A stretch of DNA of 64,000 nucleotides from Symbiodinium natans (GCA_905221605.1 CAJNDS010002258.1:74501-138500); one strand, 5' to 3'; shown: positions 11,726 to 26,500, counted from the first letter of the stretch. The notes: generated by a model from the letters alone, not told the origin. Translations and numbers: made by a program.

Positions 11726-14700
11726 CTTGGAACGAAGATTTGGGCAGGGCGGAACGGGGGTGACCCAGGCCAAGTACCTACAACTACTTGCCGTACCTGC
11801 AACCGAATTTCATGGCAACTGCGTTCTGGGATGCCGGCTGTGGGGTATGGGAATGGGTACTCTTGTAGGGCTTTCATTGCGCTACGGGAATCCTGTTGTC
11901 AGGTACAAGGAACCGCGTAGGGTGCTGTAGCCTTGAGACCTTTTGAGGCCTGAGAGGGTAGGTTTCTCCTCGACCCCTTTCAAAACACTACACCGAATGC
12001 CAAGATGGCTCTTCAAAGCATGGAATTCTGCGGCTTCGGGCTTTTCGACTACAGACGAAGAGGGCTGAAGGTTCAGGGCTTAACGACCTCTTCAGAGCTG
12101 CATACGACCGAACTCCTCGAAGCTTTTGTCAAAGCCCGCTGTACAACAACCACTACCTGCAAAGTGCAACACGTAAAGGCCGCAAAGACGCAAAACTTCG
12201 GAATGCTGCAATGCCCCATACCCCAAATTAACCCGGACATCCCATATATAAGGGTTGCTCGAATTTCTAGGGTTCCAACATATGAGGCAGAAGAAAATAA
12301 GGGGCGGGCACGAATTCAAAGCACTTCTTATTATTGTATCGAACTTGGGAATGCGCCTCTTCAGCGCCTGGTGGCAGCTGGGGCCTAGGTGAGCCAGGCA
12401 TAGGGCGTGGGAGTTTCTATAAGAGTTCATTCGGAATGCAGGGGCGGTTGAAGAGTTCGGGTTAGGGACCTTGGCGGCCTGGTGTTGAGGGTTCAAGGGG
12501 TTCGTCATATCGTCACATCTCCTCGTTTCAAACTTCTGCTCCATAGATTCTCGAACTGAACTCCCACCTTATGAACTAAACCCTTGACAAGTAGGCCAGG
12601 CACAGGAAGTCCAAAGCTACTGGACCCCAACCCCCCCCCCCCCCCCCCCCCCCGCACCCCAAAAAGGCCCCGCTACAGAATTTTTGCAGGTGGCAGATAT
12701 CCAAACCCCAACCATCAGTGAGCAAGGCTCACTTGAAGGCTCGTTTCTGAAGATTGCATATGAGCTGCAGAGTTCAAAAAGACCACAAATTGCAACTGCC
12801 AACCTTCACAGCCAGAACCGGTGCTGACGGATGCCCCAGATCACTAGATGGGGGTTCTATTCATCAGGGTCCGGACTCCTTTGCAGAAAGGCCCCTTTAA
12901 TGGAACCCCAAAACTCGAAAATCCAAAACTCTTAAGCACCCTGAAAAAACTCAAAACCTCCCCCCTCACCCGGAGTCTCACTTGGGCTTCCCAGCGGGGC
13001 AGCGGGCGCCGCCGCCGGGGCCGCCGCGGGGGCCGCCGCGGGGGCTGCGGGGGCCGCCGGGGCGGGCGGAGCTGCGGGCGCAGCGGGCGCCCCAGGGGCC
13101 GCCGGCGCTTGCATCTGCATGGGGTCTAGGGTTTAAGAAGACCTGCTGCGCCAGCGCCACTCGGAAAAGAACTTGGTTTCTGAGTTGCTTACGTTTCGGG
13201 ATCTGGGCCGGCAATGTTCGCTGAAGTGCAAAGCAGCTAGCGCGCGTATTGGGTTCATTTTGTCCTTCGAGCATTTGTGCCTCAAGGGGCTGCCCTGGCA
13301 AGGTCTAAAGCCAAGTGCACAACACACATGGCTAACTGGCACCGCAGGCGCTCTGTGTCGCCCTTCACAACGGTGAGAGTTAAGTGTGCGGACAGGCCCA
13401 GGCAGTGTGTTTGCCCTTGCGGCTGTGCTGGAAAAACCAGAGAAGTTCTGCAGGCTCATCATCACGTCGTCGTCTGCTCTTCGTTGGGTTTGTGATCCGT
13501 TTCTTCCCAGCGAAATGCCCCAACCAGACACACGAGCACTACATGATGCAGAGAATCAGAGATGCAAACGACTTTCTTTTTGGAAGCTTTCAGCAGGCGG
13601 CGTTGACTTCGTCCTGCTCGCACCTGCCTAAGTTTGCGCAGGGCGACAGGCGACTGTCACGCCCCCACTGCTGTAGGGCGGTGAGGGTGGGTGTTTCGCA
13701 AGGAATGCCAATAAGGCTCGGGGCTCGGCTCAGCCTATCTCACGGCTTCGAGCAGCCCCTCGCTGCGGCATTGCGCCCACTCCGTGCTCTTACGTGTCAC
13801 TACGCGCACAAGTGCTCTGAGGCGATCAACCCCCCTTGTAGCAAAGGTAAAGACCTCTTCACGCCCCGCCATTGTCAGGCGGCCTTGCTGCATCATGATC
13901 GCTGCCAGCGTGTTGATGGCGACTCTGGTTGGCAGCACACAGGCTTCCACAGCATGGGCCGCACGTGTGAGCTGATTGCTCTGTTTTTCAGGGCCTCAGT
14001 GGCATGGGCGCCCGTGTGCATCACTTCCTTACTTCAGTCACTTGCCGTGTTCTCGGTGCCTTGAATCTTCCTCATCTTCAACTCTGTGCTGCTCCCTTCG
14101 GCCGATTGTAACCTTGGTGCCTCGCTCCCACACCGTAGCTGGCAGCCACATGCGCTGCTCTTCAGAAATGGCCCAGCGGGTTTGTCGTATCTCTCGTCCG
14201 ACCACTAGCCGGCACTATAGCCCCCAACACCAGTCCGACGTGGCTGGCAGGCGCATTCGGGCGCCTGCGCGCTCAAACCACTAGACTTTGCACAAAACAC
14301 GCAGCTAAACCACATGAAGCTGTTAACTTTCAGGATCAAGGCGCACCCAGAGTAACTCCCTACATCCCACGCCACCGCCCACTCCCCCATAGTGCAGCCC
14401 ACTCAACGTCGAAGCTTTTGGAGCGTGGCGTGTGCACTCAATGCCGAGCATCCGAGCATCCGGCCCTGCAGCTTTGTGCTTCTTCAACCTCCACACTGTC
14501 TGCAATTCTCCTTATGCTCTCCTGGTGCCCCCAGCCTTTCTCTGCAAACCCACGGAGTGAGTTTTGGAAGGACATATGCCTCTCAAAGCTTCGTGAGGGG
14601 TCCTCCAAAAACTGGTCGTGAAACTAACGTTCCTCGCCGTTTCGCCACTTCTTTGTAGTCGCCGCGTTTGCGGCTCACGCCCAAGCTGCGCCTGCCCGGC

Positions 14701-17700
14701 TTCTTACAAGGCCGCCTTCTGAAGGCGGCCTTGTAAGAATGCAAGTCGCGAGGCAGCCAGAACTTGAGGCATTTCGCGTGCAGGCCCTGAACCCTAAAAC
14801 CCTTCAAGGTGCTCGGGCTCAGGTTCTCAAAGCCTGGCCCTTCTCCCCCCCCCCCCCCCCGCCCCGCCCCCACTCTCACCCAAGCTCCTGCGCAGCTTGC
14901 AGCATGGCCTCAATGGGGGATTTTTAGTTGGGGTTACGATGATAGGTGCCTTATCGGGGTCCTCATTATAAGGAAATCCTACCAATCGGGGGTCCATATT
15001 AGGAGTCCCCTATTTTCGTAAACTCCCAGCTACTTGAAGGGGGACTCGGGGGAGGCGGGCGGGTTACACGTAGGCTTGATACCCTGCGCATAGTAGGAAC
15101 GGTGAGAACCATGAACCTCCAGTTGCGGGCCCTAGGTTCCTAGAAGGTACCTTCATACTAGGATTCTAAACAGCCGCCAGAGAAAAACAAAAGGATCAGA
15201 GAATTGCTGCAGGTGCCGTGCTCTTGGGGCTGGAAGGCTTAGGTCGTGGGCAAGGGTTTGCGAACCTGAAATCAACCACTTGAGTCGTGGGGTTCACGGA
15301 CTTCGACGACTGGCTCTCCCTAGAGTCCTCGTGAAGGACAGGCAGGGCCAAGAATGGGTTTAGGGTTGAGGGTTTACGCCCTTTTTGTAAGGATTACAGT
15401 ATCTTGCGTAGCGGGAATACTAGATACCCTTTGGGGGGGAATACCCACATAATTCTGCTTACAGCCACTCCCCTGGAGACGCGGAGCATGGCACCGGTCA
15501 TATTTTCCGCAGGCCTTTGCCAAGTCTGTGAGTATAGGAAGATATGCAAGTGAATTAAACGTATCTCTTCGCACAGCAGAGAAAGTCAGTGCCCAACCGG
15601 GCCCATCCTTGTAGGTTTTGTAGGGACTTCACTTGGAGGTTTCATGGGTAGTTAGAAGTAGGGCTATAAGAAGGGTAACTATACTTGTAACCTTATTTAG
15701 GGTACTTAGAACCCTACTTATAACTACCCATGAACCTTCAAGTGGGCTGTTTTTGGGTTCCCGGTTGAAAGGGCTTTCTTCATGGTGCGCGAAGAAGCTT
15801 CAAGCCTTTGAGGAGCCCTCAGCAAACATTGATCTCCCAAGACCTCCATCGTGTCCTGGAGGTTTCCTAAATTCGGGGTGCCTTATTCAGGTCCTTATTA
15901 TAAGGGAATCCTACTATTTGGGGGTCTACCCTTAATTTCGTAAACTCCTGCCTTCCAGAAGCCCCAACGCCAAAATCCCGAGAGACTCGCAGACATCGTC
16001 TCTTGCCTGCAACTCAACACCCTACTAACCCTACTACCCCTTAAACCCTGGTTTTGCAGAAAAATTGATGCAAGGGATCCGCATTGAGCGTCGTTGACGT
16101 GGTCGTGGTGCAGCGTTGTGCAAGAACATCACCCCTCTGCTGCCGGACGGCGTGAGCACCCACAATGATACCCCTCACCCTATACACCCTGAACCCTACC
16201 TGACAACCTACTCAGCACAGACGGAACCATGGTGTTCTGGGGGGCGCACACACAACTCTCAGTGTTCAAGGTTGGGGGCGCTCGGCTTGAGGACAACCAT
16301 CCATGATTGAAAGTCTCGCTCTTCTGCCATGCTAGACTCATTGTACCAGGTGGTGCAGTTCCACAAACCAGGGTACCCTAGACACTAAATGCCCTAAATC
16401 CTGAAGGGGAAATGATCGCGACACTCTGCTCACATCATGCCGTCCGGCTGGTGGGTGGGCCAAGATGAGGGCAGATCTCACTCAGCCCGCATGGAGGCAC
16501 GTTTCCAGCACTCCACTCCCAGCCGAAAAGATTTCTCCCAGTCCTTCGACAAGGAAGCCACAAAATTCACACTCGATCTAGATAACCGGCTCAGTCCGTG
16601 TGGTTGTCCGTGTGGTTATCATCATCGGTGTGGTTGTCATGATCATGATCGTCGGTGTGGTTGTCATGATCATCATCCGTGTGATTGTCGTGGTCATCGT
16701 CGCAGTCACCATGCGGGCACGGGCCGTCATGGTCATGGCCGTCATGGGGGTCGGTCTCGTCCGGTGTTGTCTCCTCGGCGCATCCCTGGAGATGGCCGGC
16801 CAGAGCGGCCGCAAGCACAGCGAGGATCAAGGCACGCCACGACTGCATGATGCCGCAGAATGAACAACGCGAGAATCACAGCTTCACACTTCAGATTCAA
16901 GCTCTTGAGCCCGGTCACCGGGTGGGGTGTGTCCACTCTCAGCAACCCATGCAACCCTTGACTGGAGGAGCGGCCTGGTCTACTCAAGGGCCTGTGCCCA
17001 AACCCTACGCAGCAAGTAGCAGACACACCCCTAGATCCCACCATCCTCCTGATCTCAGCCCAGCAAGCCCAGCAAGCCCAGCAAGCCCAGCAAGCCCAGC
17101 AAGCCCAGTAAGCCCTGGCCCGAACCCTAACCCTATGAGCCGTGATGGTGAGCTCAGCATGAAACACCACCGGAACCTCTGGGCCCCCTAGCTGCAATGG
17201 GGTCCGTGGCCGATAGGGGCTGCGCCAGCAAGCGGACAAACCTGGGCGAACGGGGTTTTTGCGCGTTCAGGGCTTAGAGGCTCCTTGGTCACTTCTGGAA
17301 ATGTTGTTCCTTTTGGGGGTCACTGCTTTAAGGCGGCCACTTATATATTCGGGCACCCAAAAAAGGGACCAGAGACTGACCATACATGAACCAGATGCAA
17401 CCATCATCATAAACAGCCATGACTCACAAGATGAAGGCTTTGAGATGTGTTGGCGGGGGGGGGGGGGGGGGGGGGGGGGGGGGTCGGCTTTGGGGTTTTT
17501 AGGGGTTTTAGGGGGCTCCAACTCTCCAAGAAGTGCTCCAAAGCCCTATCTTGAAGGTTCCTTTGTGCTAGGGTTTAGGGTTTATTTAGGGTTTGGGGGT
17601 TTAGGGTTTAGGGTTTAGGGTTTAGGGTTAGGGTTTGAGGGTTTGAGGGTTTGAGGGTTCAGGGTTTAGGGTTTAGGGTTGGAAAGGTCCGCCGACCCTG

Positions 17701-20495
17701 GCGGCGTGTTGGATAGGTTTCTGGAGGTGAAAACCTCCCTTTTTCCCTCCTTACCCCTCCAAAACGCGAGGGGGGGGGGGGGGGGGGGGGTGGGGGGGGG
17801 TACCCCGGCAGCTTTTCCGTGGAGGGCCAGGCCACCCACACCGCGTAAACTCGTGGAAGGGCCAGGGCTTTTTTGAAAAAACCCAAACCACCCCCTTTAG
17901 CCCCACGCCGCCCCCCCCTTTCCACCCCCCCAGCCCCCCCTACCCCCCCCCCGACCCCCCCCCCTACCCCCCCCTGCCCCCAACCCATGTCCGCCCCCAC
18001 CCCCCCTTACCCCCCCCAAGGATTGTAATCAGGCATCAAAGAAAAGAGGCCACCCAAACACGGGTGCTGGGTCTGGGTCTGGCCTTTGTTCCAAATTGCC
18101 CGATTTGGGTCCTGGTCCCCTACCCCCCCCCCACGTTTCACAGAGGCGCGAGCGTTTCACAACTTTTTGGGATTCTGCCGAGCAGGCTGCGATGCTCTTC
18201 GAACCATGCGACGAGGAAAGCATCCTTTGACGAGCGGGTTTAGACCTTTCAACTATGCTCTGGCGGGGTCGGCGGCTTGAGCCCAAAGCTCTTAAATTTC
18301 GGATTGAGCAAGGCACTCTGTACTGATAACCTGAAGTCTAGCTGCCCATGAGGCTCCCAGCAATCAGGCCCCCCCCCCCCCCCCCCCGGCAACCCTCAGC
18401 CCTGGGCAGGTAAGACTCAAACACCTAGGAGCAGGGTAATTTGAGAGACCTCGGGCCGCCCAAAATCTGTTGAACCGCGTTTTGGCGATGCACGGGTTCG
18501 CACTGGGGAGTACTCCTGGCAATTTCCGAACAAGTTCTGCGACCCAGAAGATGATCAAGCGACCCTTCACGAAGCTACGCTACTTCGAGGTTCATGGGTA
18601 TATATAAGTAGGGTTTAGAATCAGGGTAACGATACACTTACTCATGACTGATAACCTTACTTAGGGTACCTATAACCCCATTATAACTACCCGTGAACCT
18701 CCAAGCATCGCCCGTGAACCTCCAAGTATCGCCCTAAACCCAAAAATCAAAGCGCCATGGGGCTCCTCCTGGTTCTCGGCAATCAGGTTGATCATGTTGG
18801 GATCGCCCTGCTGAGGCCCTAAACACGAGAAGACGAAACACCTAAACCTAAAGCCCAATAACTTAGGATGTTCCCCCTTCTACTAACAGTCCTTAATGGG
18901 TATCTAAATAGGGGTAAGGTTCCGGAGGGGGCGTCAGGGGGGAAGGGGTGTTAGGACTCAAGTTGGGACCTGGTCAAATGGCCCCTTACTGTCCTTAAAG
19001 GGATACGAGATATGTGAGTACATAAGGGCTTCCCAAGTAAGGGCCCATACTAAGGACCCTTGCGGAGTACTAGTAGTAGCACCAGGAATTATTGGGGAAC
19101 TCTGGGTTCTCTCCTAGCCCACGACTCAGTGGAAGGTCTGGTGTGTTGAGTTGCGCGCAGCTTCCGGAGTCTAATGGGCTCTGGGGACGACAGGCCTCAA
19201 GTTTAGATCGGGAACTGCTTTGGGGGTCCTGTTTCTCTCATGGCAGGGGGGGGAGAGGGGGTTGGTTTAGGCTTCAGGGACGATCGAGTTTGAAACAACG
19301 GCGGCTCAACTTATAGGCGACGTGTACAATACCAGCCCAAAACCTGTGCAGCTTAGGGCTGAGGGGCTGCGGCCCTTTGAAAGGGAGTCTCATGTTCGGT
19401 GCACTACCATCAAAATGTCTACATAATGATTAGGCTGAGCTTGAGGTGTAGAGAGGCTCCCAGTCTGGGACATCCGCCCTGGGCCTTGTGGATGAGGGTC
19501 AGCACCTGGTTCAAGGTGCTCGGATGTTGCTGCACCTGGGCACGCGTCACTCATCCAAGGCTTCTTCCACCGAACACTAAACCCGAAAAAAAACCCTGTC
19601 TCCTGCCACCCCCTCCCGCGCCCCTCCCGCCCCCCAGACCTCATTCCATCATTCCCTACTAAGAGCCAGCCTCTTGAGCCATTGTTGCTAAGCTGCGCTT
19701 TGCAGTCTCCAGCTTGCAAAGTAACATGAAACCCAGGAGTGATTGTGCCCTGAACAGAATTAATGGGCGGGTTTAGGGTTTAGGGCCAGTTTAGGGTTTA
19801 GTTCATCATGCATCTTCCTCTTTAATATTCGATGAGCCTCGATGCCCAGCCCTGAAACATGAAGCCCCGATTCCATTGCCAACACCCTAAATCCCAGAAC
19901 CACCTTAATCATTTTTGTATATAATACGGTATTGTTCTGCCTATTATTATTATGCTATTATTCTTGTTATTACTCAATATGACTGCATATTTTGTATATA
20001 AGCCCCACAGCCCTTTGAACCCTCCTTCTACGTTTAATACAGGGGTCGGAGTAATTACTAATAGTCTTCCCTTATGGTCCCTTCATAATACTACTATAAG
20101 AACCCCCCAAAACCCTGTAATTGTTACGGCCCCCTCTAGTAGCCCCAAACCCTAAATGTATGCCCCTCCCCCCCCCCCCCCCTCTGCGGCCGCGGGCGCC
20201 GCCTGCCTGAGCGCGTTGAAGCGCGGGTTGTTCGCCAGCGCTGCCAGCGGCCCTGAGAGCGTACGGGGTTGGTTGGGGGGTTTTGGGTTTAGGGTTTAGG
20301 GTTTAGGGTTTAGCGCTTCGGGGGTCGCAAGCCAGGGGGGGTTAGGATTTAGTGTTCAGGGTTTAGGGGTGCGAGGGGTTGGGCGCTGTCAACTGCATCC
20401 AACCTAGACGTAGCTCCTCTCTGATGTGCACTATGCATGCGCGCACGTTTGCAAACGTATACATACATGTGTATACTGTATACAGAGTGTACGCG

Positions 20496-20526
<31 letters not shown>

Positions 20527-20527
20527 C

Positions 20528-20593
<66 letters not shown>

Positions 20594-23500
20594 AGTATGT
20601 ATATGTATAATTATGTATATGTATAATTATGTATATGTATAATTATGTATATGTATATGTATATGTGTATGTGTATGTGTATATGTACATGTACATGTAC
20701 ATGTATATGTATGTATGTATATATGTATGTATGTATATATGTATATATGTATATATGTATATATGTATATATGTATATATGTATATATGTATATATGTAT
20801 ATATGTATATATGTATATATGTATATATGTATATATGTATATATGTAGATATGTATATATGTATATATGTATATATGTATATATGTATATATGTATATAT
20901 GTATATATGTATATATGTATATATGTATATATGTATATATGTATATATGTATATATGCATATGTATATATATATATATGTATATGTGTATATATGTATAT
21001 ATGTATATATGTATATATGTATATATGTATATATGTATATATGTATATATGTATATATGTATATATGTATATATATACTACCCCCCCCCCCCGCCCCCAA
21101 AGATCCACCGGTTTAGAGACTTGCAATAGACAACACAGTTCCCGTAGCATGTTTTCTCGTTTCTCCCGACGAGACGTACAACCACCAGAACCATCCTGAA
21201 AAAAACACAAATACATCAGTAAAGTATCTAAACAAAAGCTTTTGGCGTACGTACCCTTATCACAAGTCTTTCACTCAAAACCACCCTAAACCCTCGCTAT
21301 ATTAAGATATAACAGCACACAACCACATGAAGCACCCTGAAAAACAAGAATGCAACCGTAAAGTATCTGCAACCGTAAAGTAACTTCTGGCGGTCTCAGG
21401 ATGTCTCAGGGAATAGTGAAAAGATATTTGCTCACAGTATTCTCGCGTCCCCGGCACTTACAACAGATGATTTTTTGCATCACCTTATGCCTTCTTTATT
21501 ATATGTGTTTGATATACAATACTTGTACCCTATATACATACATGATGTGGGTACTTCTTCTACTTTCTCTTTGCATTTTCACAGGAGGCAAGACCTGCAA
21601 ACATAGGCATAACCCTGCGAGATTTGAGGTTTAAGGACTTAAGTCTCAAGCCCTTCAGGGTTATAAGGTTATACTCCTATAGACAATGCCTATACCTTAG
21701 GCTTTAATGGTTTACAAACCTAAGGTCTGGGCATGTAGACCTTCAGCGCCTAAAGGGTTAAAACCTTTGAGCCCTTTTGGGCCCTATGGGGCTTTAGGGT
21801 TCAGAGCCCAAACGGTTTAAATGCCTCAACCTTAAACCCTAAGGTTTGGACTCTATGGGCTTAGGTTTTAATGCTTATAAATCTCAAACCCTAAACACCT
21901 TTAAACAAAAACCTATAGGGTTCAAAGCTTACAGGTTTAGGTTTAATTGCCGACTTATGTGTAAATGCCTAAATCTTAAACCCTTAACCTTTAAACCCCA
22001 AACCATCTGGGGTTTAAAAGTTAAGGGTTTGGGTTTAATTGCTTAACCCGAAAGGGTTTCGGGGCTCCTCTTTGCAACCCTAAACCCTTAAACCAATAGG
22101 TTTGAAAGAATAAGCCCGCAGTGGAGCTGAGGGAAGGGGAGGGCGGGGGGGTGTTTAGGGGTCCTGGCTATGTGGAAGACCCCTGGTACCCTCCCCCTTC
22201 CCCCCAACCCTCCCGTTTGCAAACTTAATGCTTGCAAGCAATGAGCGAGTGAGTCAGTGAATCCTAGGGCCAGAGTATGGAGAGGAAATGAGTCCGCGAC
22301 CCCCAGATTTTAGTACGGAGTCTTGGGGATGGTGGGCTTAGGGTTTTCCTGCATTTAAAGCTTGCATTTAAACATCTACGTTAAATGCGGGCAGAACCAT
22401 TCTTGATTCTTGGTTCCTGGAGCTGCATTTAAAACTGCATTCAAAAATTTAAGTTACATGCAGACCATTCCCAGGAACCAAGAACCAAGAATCAAGAGTC
22501 CTGGGCATCTTGGTTCTTGGTTCTTGGTTCCGGGGGGTGGTCTGCATTTAAACTGCACTTAAAATTTCAAGTTAAATGCAGACCACCCCCGGGAACCAAG
22601 AACCAAGAACCAAGATATGCCCAGGACGCTTGATTATTGGTTCTTGGTTCCTGGGGCTGGGCTGCATTTAAAACTGCATTTAAAAGTTTAAGTTAAATGC
22701 AGACCACCCCCAGGAACCAAGAACCAAGAATCAAGAGTCCTGGGCATCTTGGTTCTTGGTGGGGGTGGTCTGCATCTAACTTAAATGTTTCAATGCAGCT
22801 TTAAATGCAGCCCCAGGAACCAAGAACCAAGGATCAAGAGTCCCGAGCATCTTGGTTCTTGGTTCTTGGTTCCTGGGGGTGGTCTGCGTTTAACTTAAAT
22901 GTTTAAATGCAGTTTTAAATTCACAGGGTCGTGTCCGCATTTAGCTTATTTTTTAAATGCGGTTTAAATTCGCGGGAGGGAATGGTGTCGTGTGTCGTTT
23001 ATTATCAAGTGTTCGGCTATTAAAACATAGAAAAAGTAAAGTAGCACATCAACAACACAGCAACAACACATCAACAGAGGGAAAAAGGGAAAAAAAAGGG
23101 TGGATCTTTGGGGGGGGTACCATATATATATATATACATATTTATATTTAAAATTACATTTATATATATGGGAAAGATGCATCTTCACAAACGTATGACA
23201 TCTCAAACCTTCCCTCCCTTGACCCTTTTGGCAGGAAAGCTACATGGCACCAACCTAAACACTTGAGTCACCAGAACTGTTCTGAAGTAGGCTTCCTTTT
23301 GTATCGAAGCCAGAAGGGGACCTAATCCAGAACAATGCCCGTCAGGACCCAACCCAAAGGTCTCTGCTTCGAAATTGCAATTTGGACTTGGGCACGGCTT
23401 AGGGTGGTCTGCTTGCGGCGCTTGTTTGTCTTCGCTTTTATGTGTTAGAGGGGTTCACCACGGACAACATCTGGCTCAGGGCTATAAAACCTTGCAGGTT

Positions 23501-26500
23501 TGTGGGTGTCGTTTACAAAGTTTACAACCCACACCACTGCTCCTAAAACCTTGAGAGGCTCCTGTATCGGCTGGCTGCGCTGGCATCGGCCTACATCTGA
23601 GGCAGGCCGGGCTTCCACTCGGCATGGAAAGTTCGTGTGTTCCACTCCGTCTTACCGCCTTACCGCGGAAGTGCGCTGGCCACTGTTTAAAACGTACAGG
23701 GAGCCCAGGACGTCCAAAGAGGCTGTAAGGGCTGCATCCTGACCCCAAGCCCTCGCTCTCAAACAACTCAAGTTGGTTCCCCCTGCGTGGGGCTTCCCTG
23801 AATTTGAGGTTTCAAGATGGAAGGAGTGACTGCAGCTTCCTGCAGCTTCCTTGCTTCGGGGATTTAAAGGTTCAGGGTTTAGGTTAGGAGCTGTAGGCTT
23901 TTCGGTTGGGACCGATTGTGTTGAGCGGCGGGGGGGGGGGGGAGGAGGTTTTTTCTTTTTTTTTGGGGGGGGTGGGGGGGGAACGGGCTCCATAGGCTTC
24001 TGGAGAAGCTTGAAGGTTTGTAGGGCTCAGGGTTCGGGGAACAAGCGCAAGTGCCAGACTTTCAGAAACCCGATACCGCGAAATCCCAAGTCCCAAGCCC
24101 CTAAGCCCGAGCTCAATGCGACCTTGCCACCTGAACATCAACACTACAAAGTTGAAGTCACAACCCGTAAACCCTCAACCGCCCTGAAGAACCCCACACC
24201 AAAACTTGAAGAAAGATCCGTGGGCAGCCTGGACATCTGCGGCATCGCGCCGCCGAAGCCGGGCTGGCCTGCGGGCCAGGGCGAGGCTTGGGGGAGGCCT
24301 TGGGGGGGTGGGGGGGGAGGGGAAGTGGTTTAAGGCTGCTGCTGTAGGGTTTTTATGGGTTGAGGGTTTATGGGGTTTATGGGGTTTGGGGCTTTAGGGT
24401 TTATGGGGTTTCGGGTTCACGTCAGGGTCAAGTCCACCCAACTCTGAGCGCGGGGCTCGGCGGCGCTGGGGGCGCCTCACGTGATGCCCCCCGTCGAGTC
24501 TCGTAAGGGCTTGAGGGCTCTTAGGGCTTTTTAGGGCTTCACGATGCTTCACTCCTAAGCCTTCAAGCCCCGTGCACTGAGAGGCTGAGCCACGCGACCC
24601 TTCCCTGAAGCTCTGAAACCAAGCTCCAAAGCCCTCCAGGCCTAGGGAACTCAAGCCTAAATCGCGTAGCCCTTAGACCCCAACTCCCGCCCCAGCCTTC
24701 GGTGGCGGCGGCCTCCCTGATGCCTGGGGATCAGTCCGGGGATGGGGTGTCCCACTTGAGGGTTTAGGGTTTGTGAGTTTTTGGATCTTCAGGGGGGTGC
24801 ACAAAGGGGCACCCTCAGTTTTGAAGACTTTCAAGCCGACTTGCCTTCCAGCAGGGCTTTGTCACGAGGGGCCGTTGCAACTAGCAGCACTCCCCGAGGA
24901 ACTACTCCCAAAAAATCGGAAGCCCCCTGAATCCCCAAACCCTATTACGGCCTGGTACCTTCAAGAAAGGGGCAAAAGATCCTAAGCTTGGATTCTCCCG
25001 AGCCTTTGCGCTGATTTGTGAAGGATGCGGGCCGTTAATCGGGAGCCCTAAGCCATCCCTAAACCCGTCCTAAACCCCCTGGGTTCTTAGTAGGGACTGG
25101 GGGATGCAGGAACCTATATAATCCATTAAAGGGTATATATATATATATATATATATATAATGTGGGGATGCAGGAACTTATAAAATCCTTTAAAGGGTTA
25201 ATATACATATATATATATAATGTAATATAGGGGGATATAGGACCCCATCCTAAAGCCATCCTGAGACCTTGGAGTCCACACATCTCTCTCTCAGGAAGGT
25301 CCGGAATATCCCCCAACCGGAGCCCCGGTTCGAGACCGCAGCCGGGGCTGCTGCCAGGTGCTGCAGATGCGTCGGAATGCCACTGGTCAGGTATTCCACA
25401 GCCTCTTGGGAGCAATCTGGGCGCTCGGGGATTCTTGTGAGCTTCTGGCTTGCTCGAAGCATCTCCAGAGAGCAATAGCTACCAGCATTTGTGCAATTTC
25501 TTCCTACTATTCTGAAAAACACAAAGAAGCATATATCTTTGTCATATATCATATTTGTATATTTATTTGTTTATTGACTTGTTTACGTAACATCCTGCTG
25601 CACATGAACACGCCGTGTCATGAGTGCGTCTGATCGTCTTCGCTGCTTCCAGGCCAACTGCTGATTGGTGAAAAGCATATGGACTGCCCACAAGGTACTT
25701 TGCGGCACCTAGAAAGACACCTCCATGATTTGTTTCCCAGGACAGCGGCTTTAAGGGTAACCCTTGAATCCTCGGAAGCCCAAACCTATCCTGATTTGCC
25801 CGTCCTGGGCTAAACCCCAAGGGCAGCAAGACGGGCGCACCCGGTCCGGATGGCCGAAAGCAGCTCGCAAGCACTGCCTTGGAGAGCTGTTGGGCTCGGA
25901 GGGCTGAGGTTCTTAGGGCGTCTGGGCTAAAGGGGGAGGGGTTGGGTTTTGGGTTTTGGGTTTAGGCTTTAGGGTTTAGGGTTTCGGGTTTAGGGTTTAG
26001 GGTGCAGGGTTTAGGGTTCAGGGTTTATGTAGGGGTTGGGGTTTGGAGGTTTGGGGTTCAGGGTGAGCCCTGAACCCCATGAGGGCTCAGAAAACCTTAA
26101 GGCCCCTAAACCCCACAGGGCTGTAGAGCTCCTTCGGCTGTTTTGGACGGGGCAGATCCCAAACCCACCTAAAACCCCAAACCTTCAACCGCAGCTGCCG
26201 CAAACCCTGAGCCCCAAACCTTCAGAATCGAAACCCCAACCCCCTTCAGACTCCGAAGCCCCGAAACCCGAGGCCCTGGCCGCACCAAATCCGCCGGAAA
26301 GCCCATCTCCGTCAGAATCTGCACCTGCGACCTCGACATGGAGGTTGACTTAGGAGGCAGGGCTCTAACCCTAAACACCCTAAACCCCTAAGGGGGTTGG
26401 GGATGTTCTGCATTCTGGGCGCCTTCTTTGACTGGGTCTTATGACGTTCCTTCTAGGTTTTTAGGGTGCGCCCAAAAGCAGGATCTACCCCGACATGGGG

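Noticed and set aside
13384-14064. Plus-strand frame of 226 codons
   Set aside because: The minus strand over the same stretch has better exon-like frames with phase-consistent splice sites.
20611-21216. Tyr/Ile/Met-rich frames in the TATATGTA array
   Set aside because: The 8-bp satellite has no stop codons in several frames. No non-repeat domain is attached.
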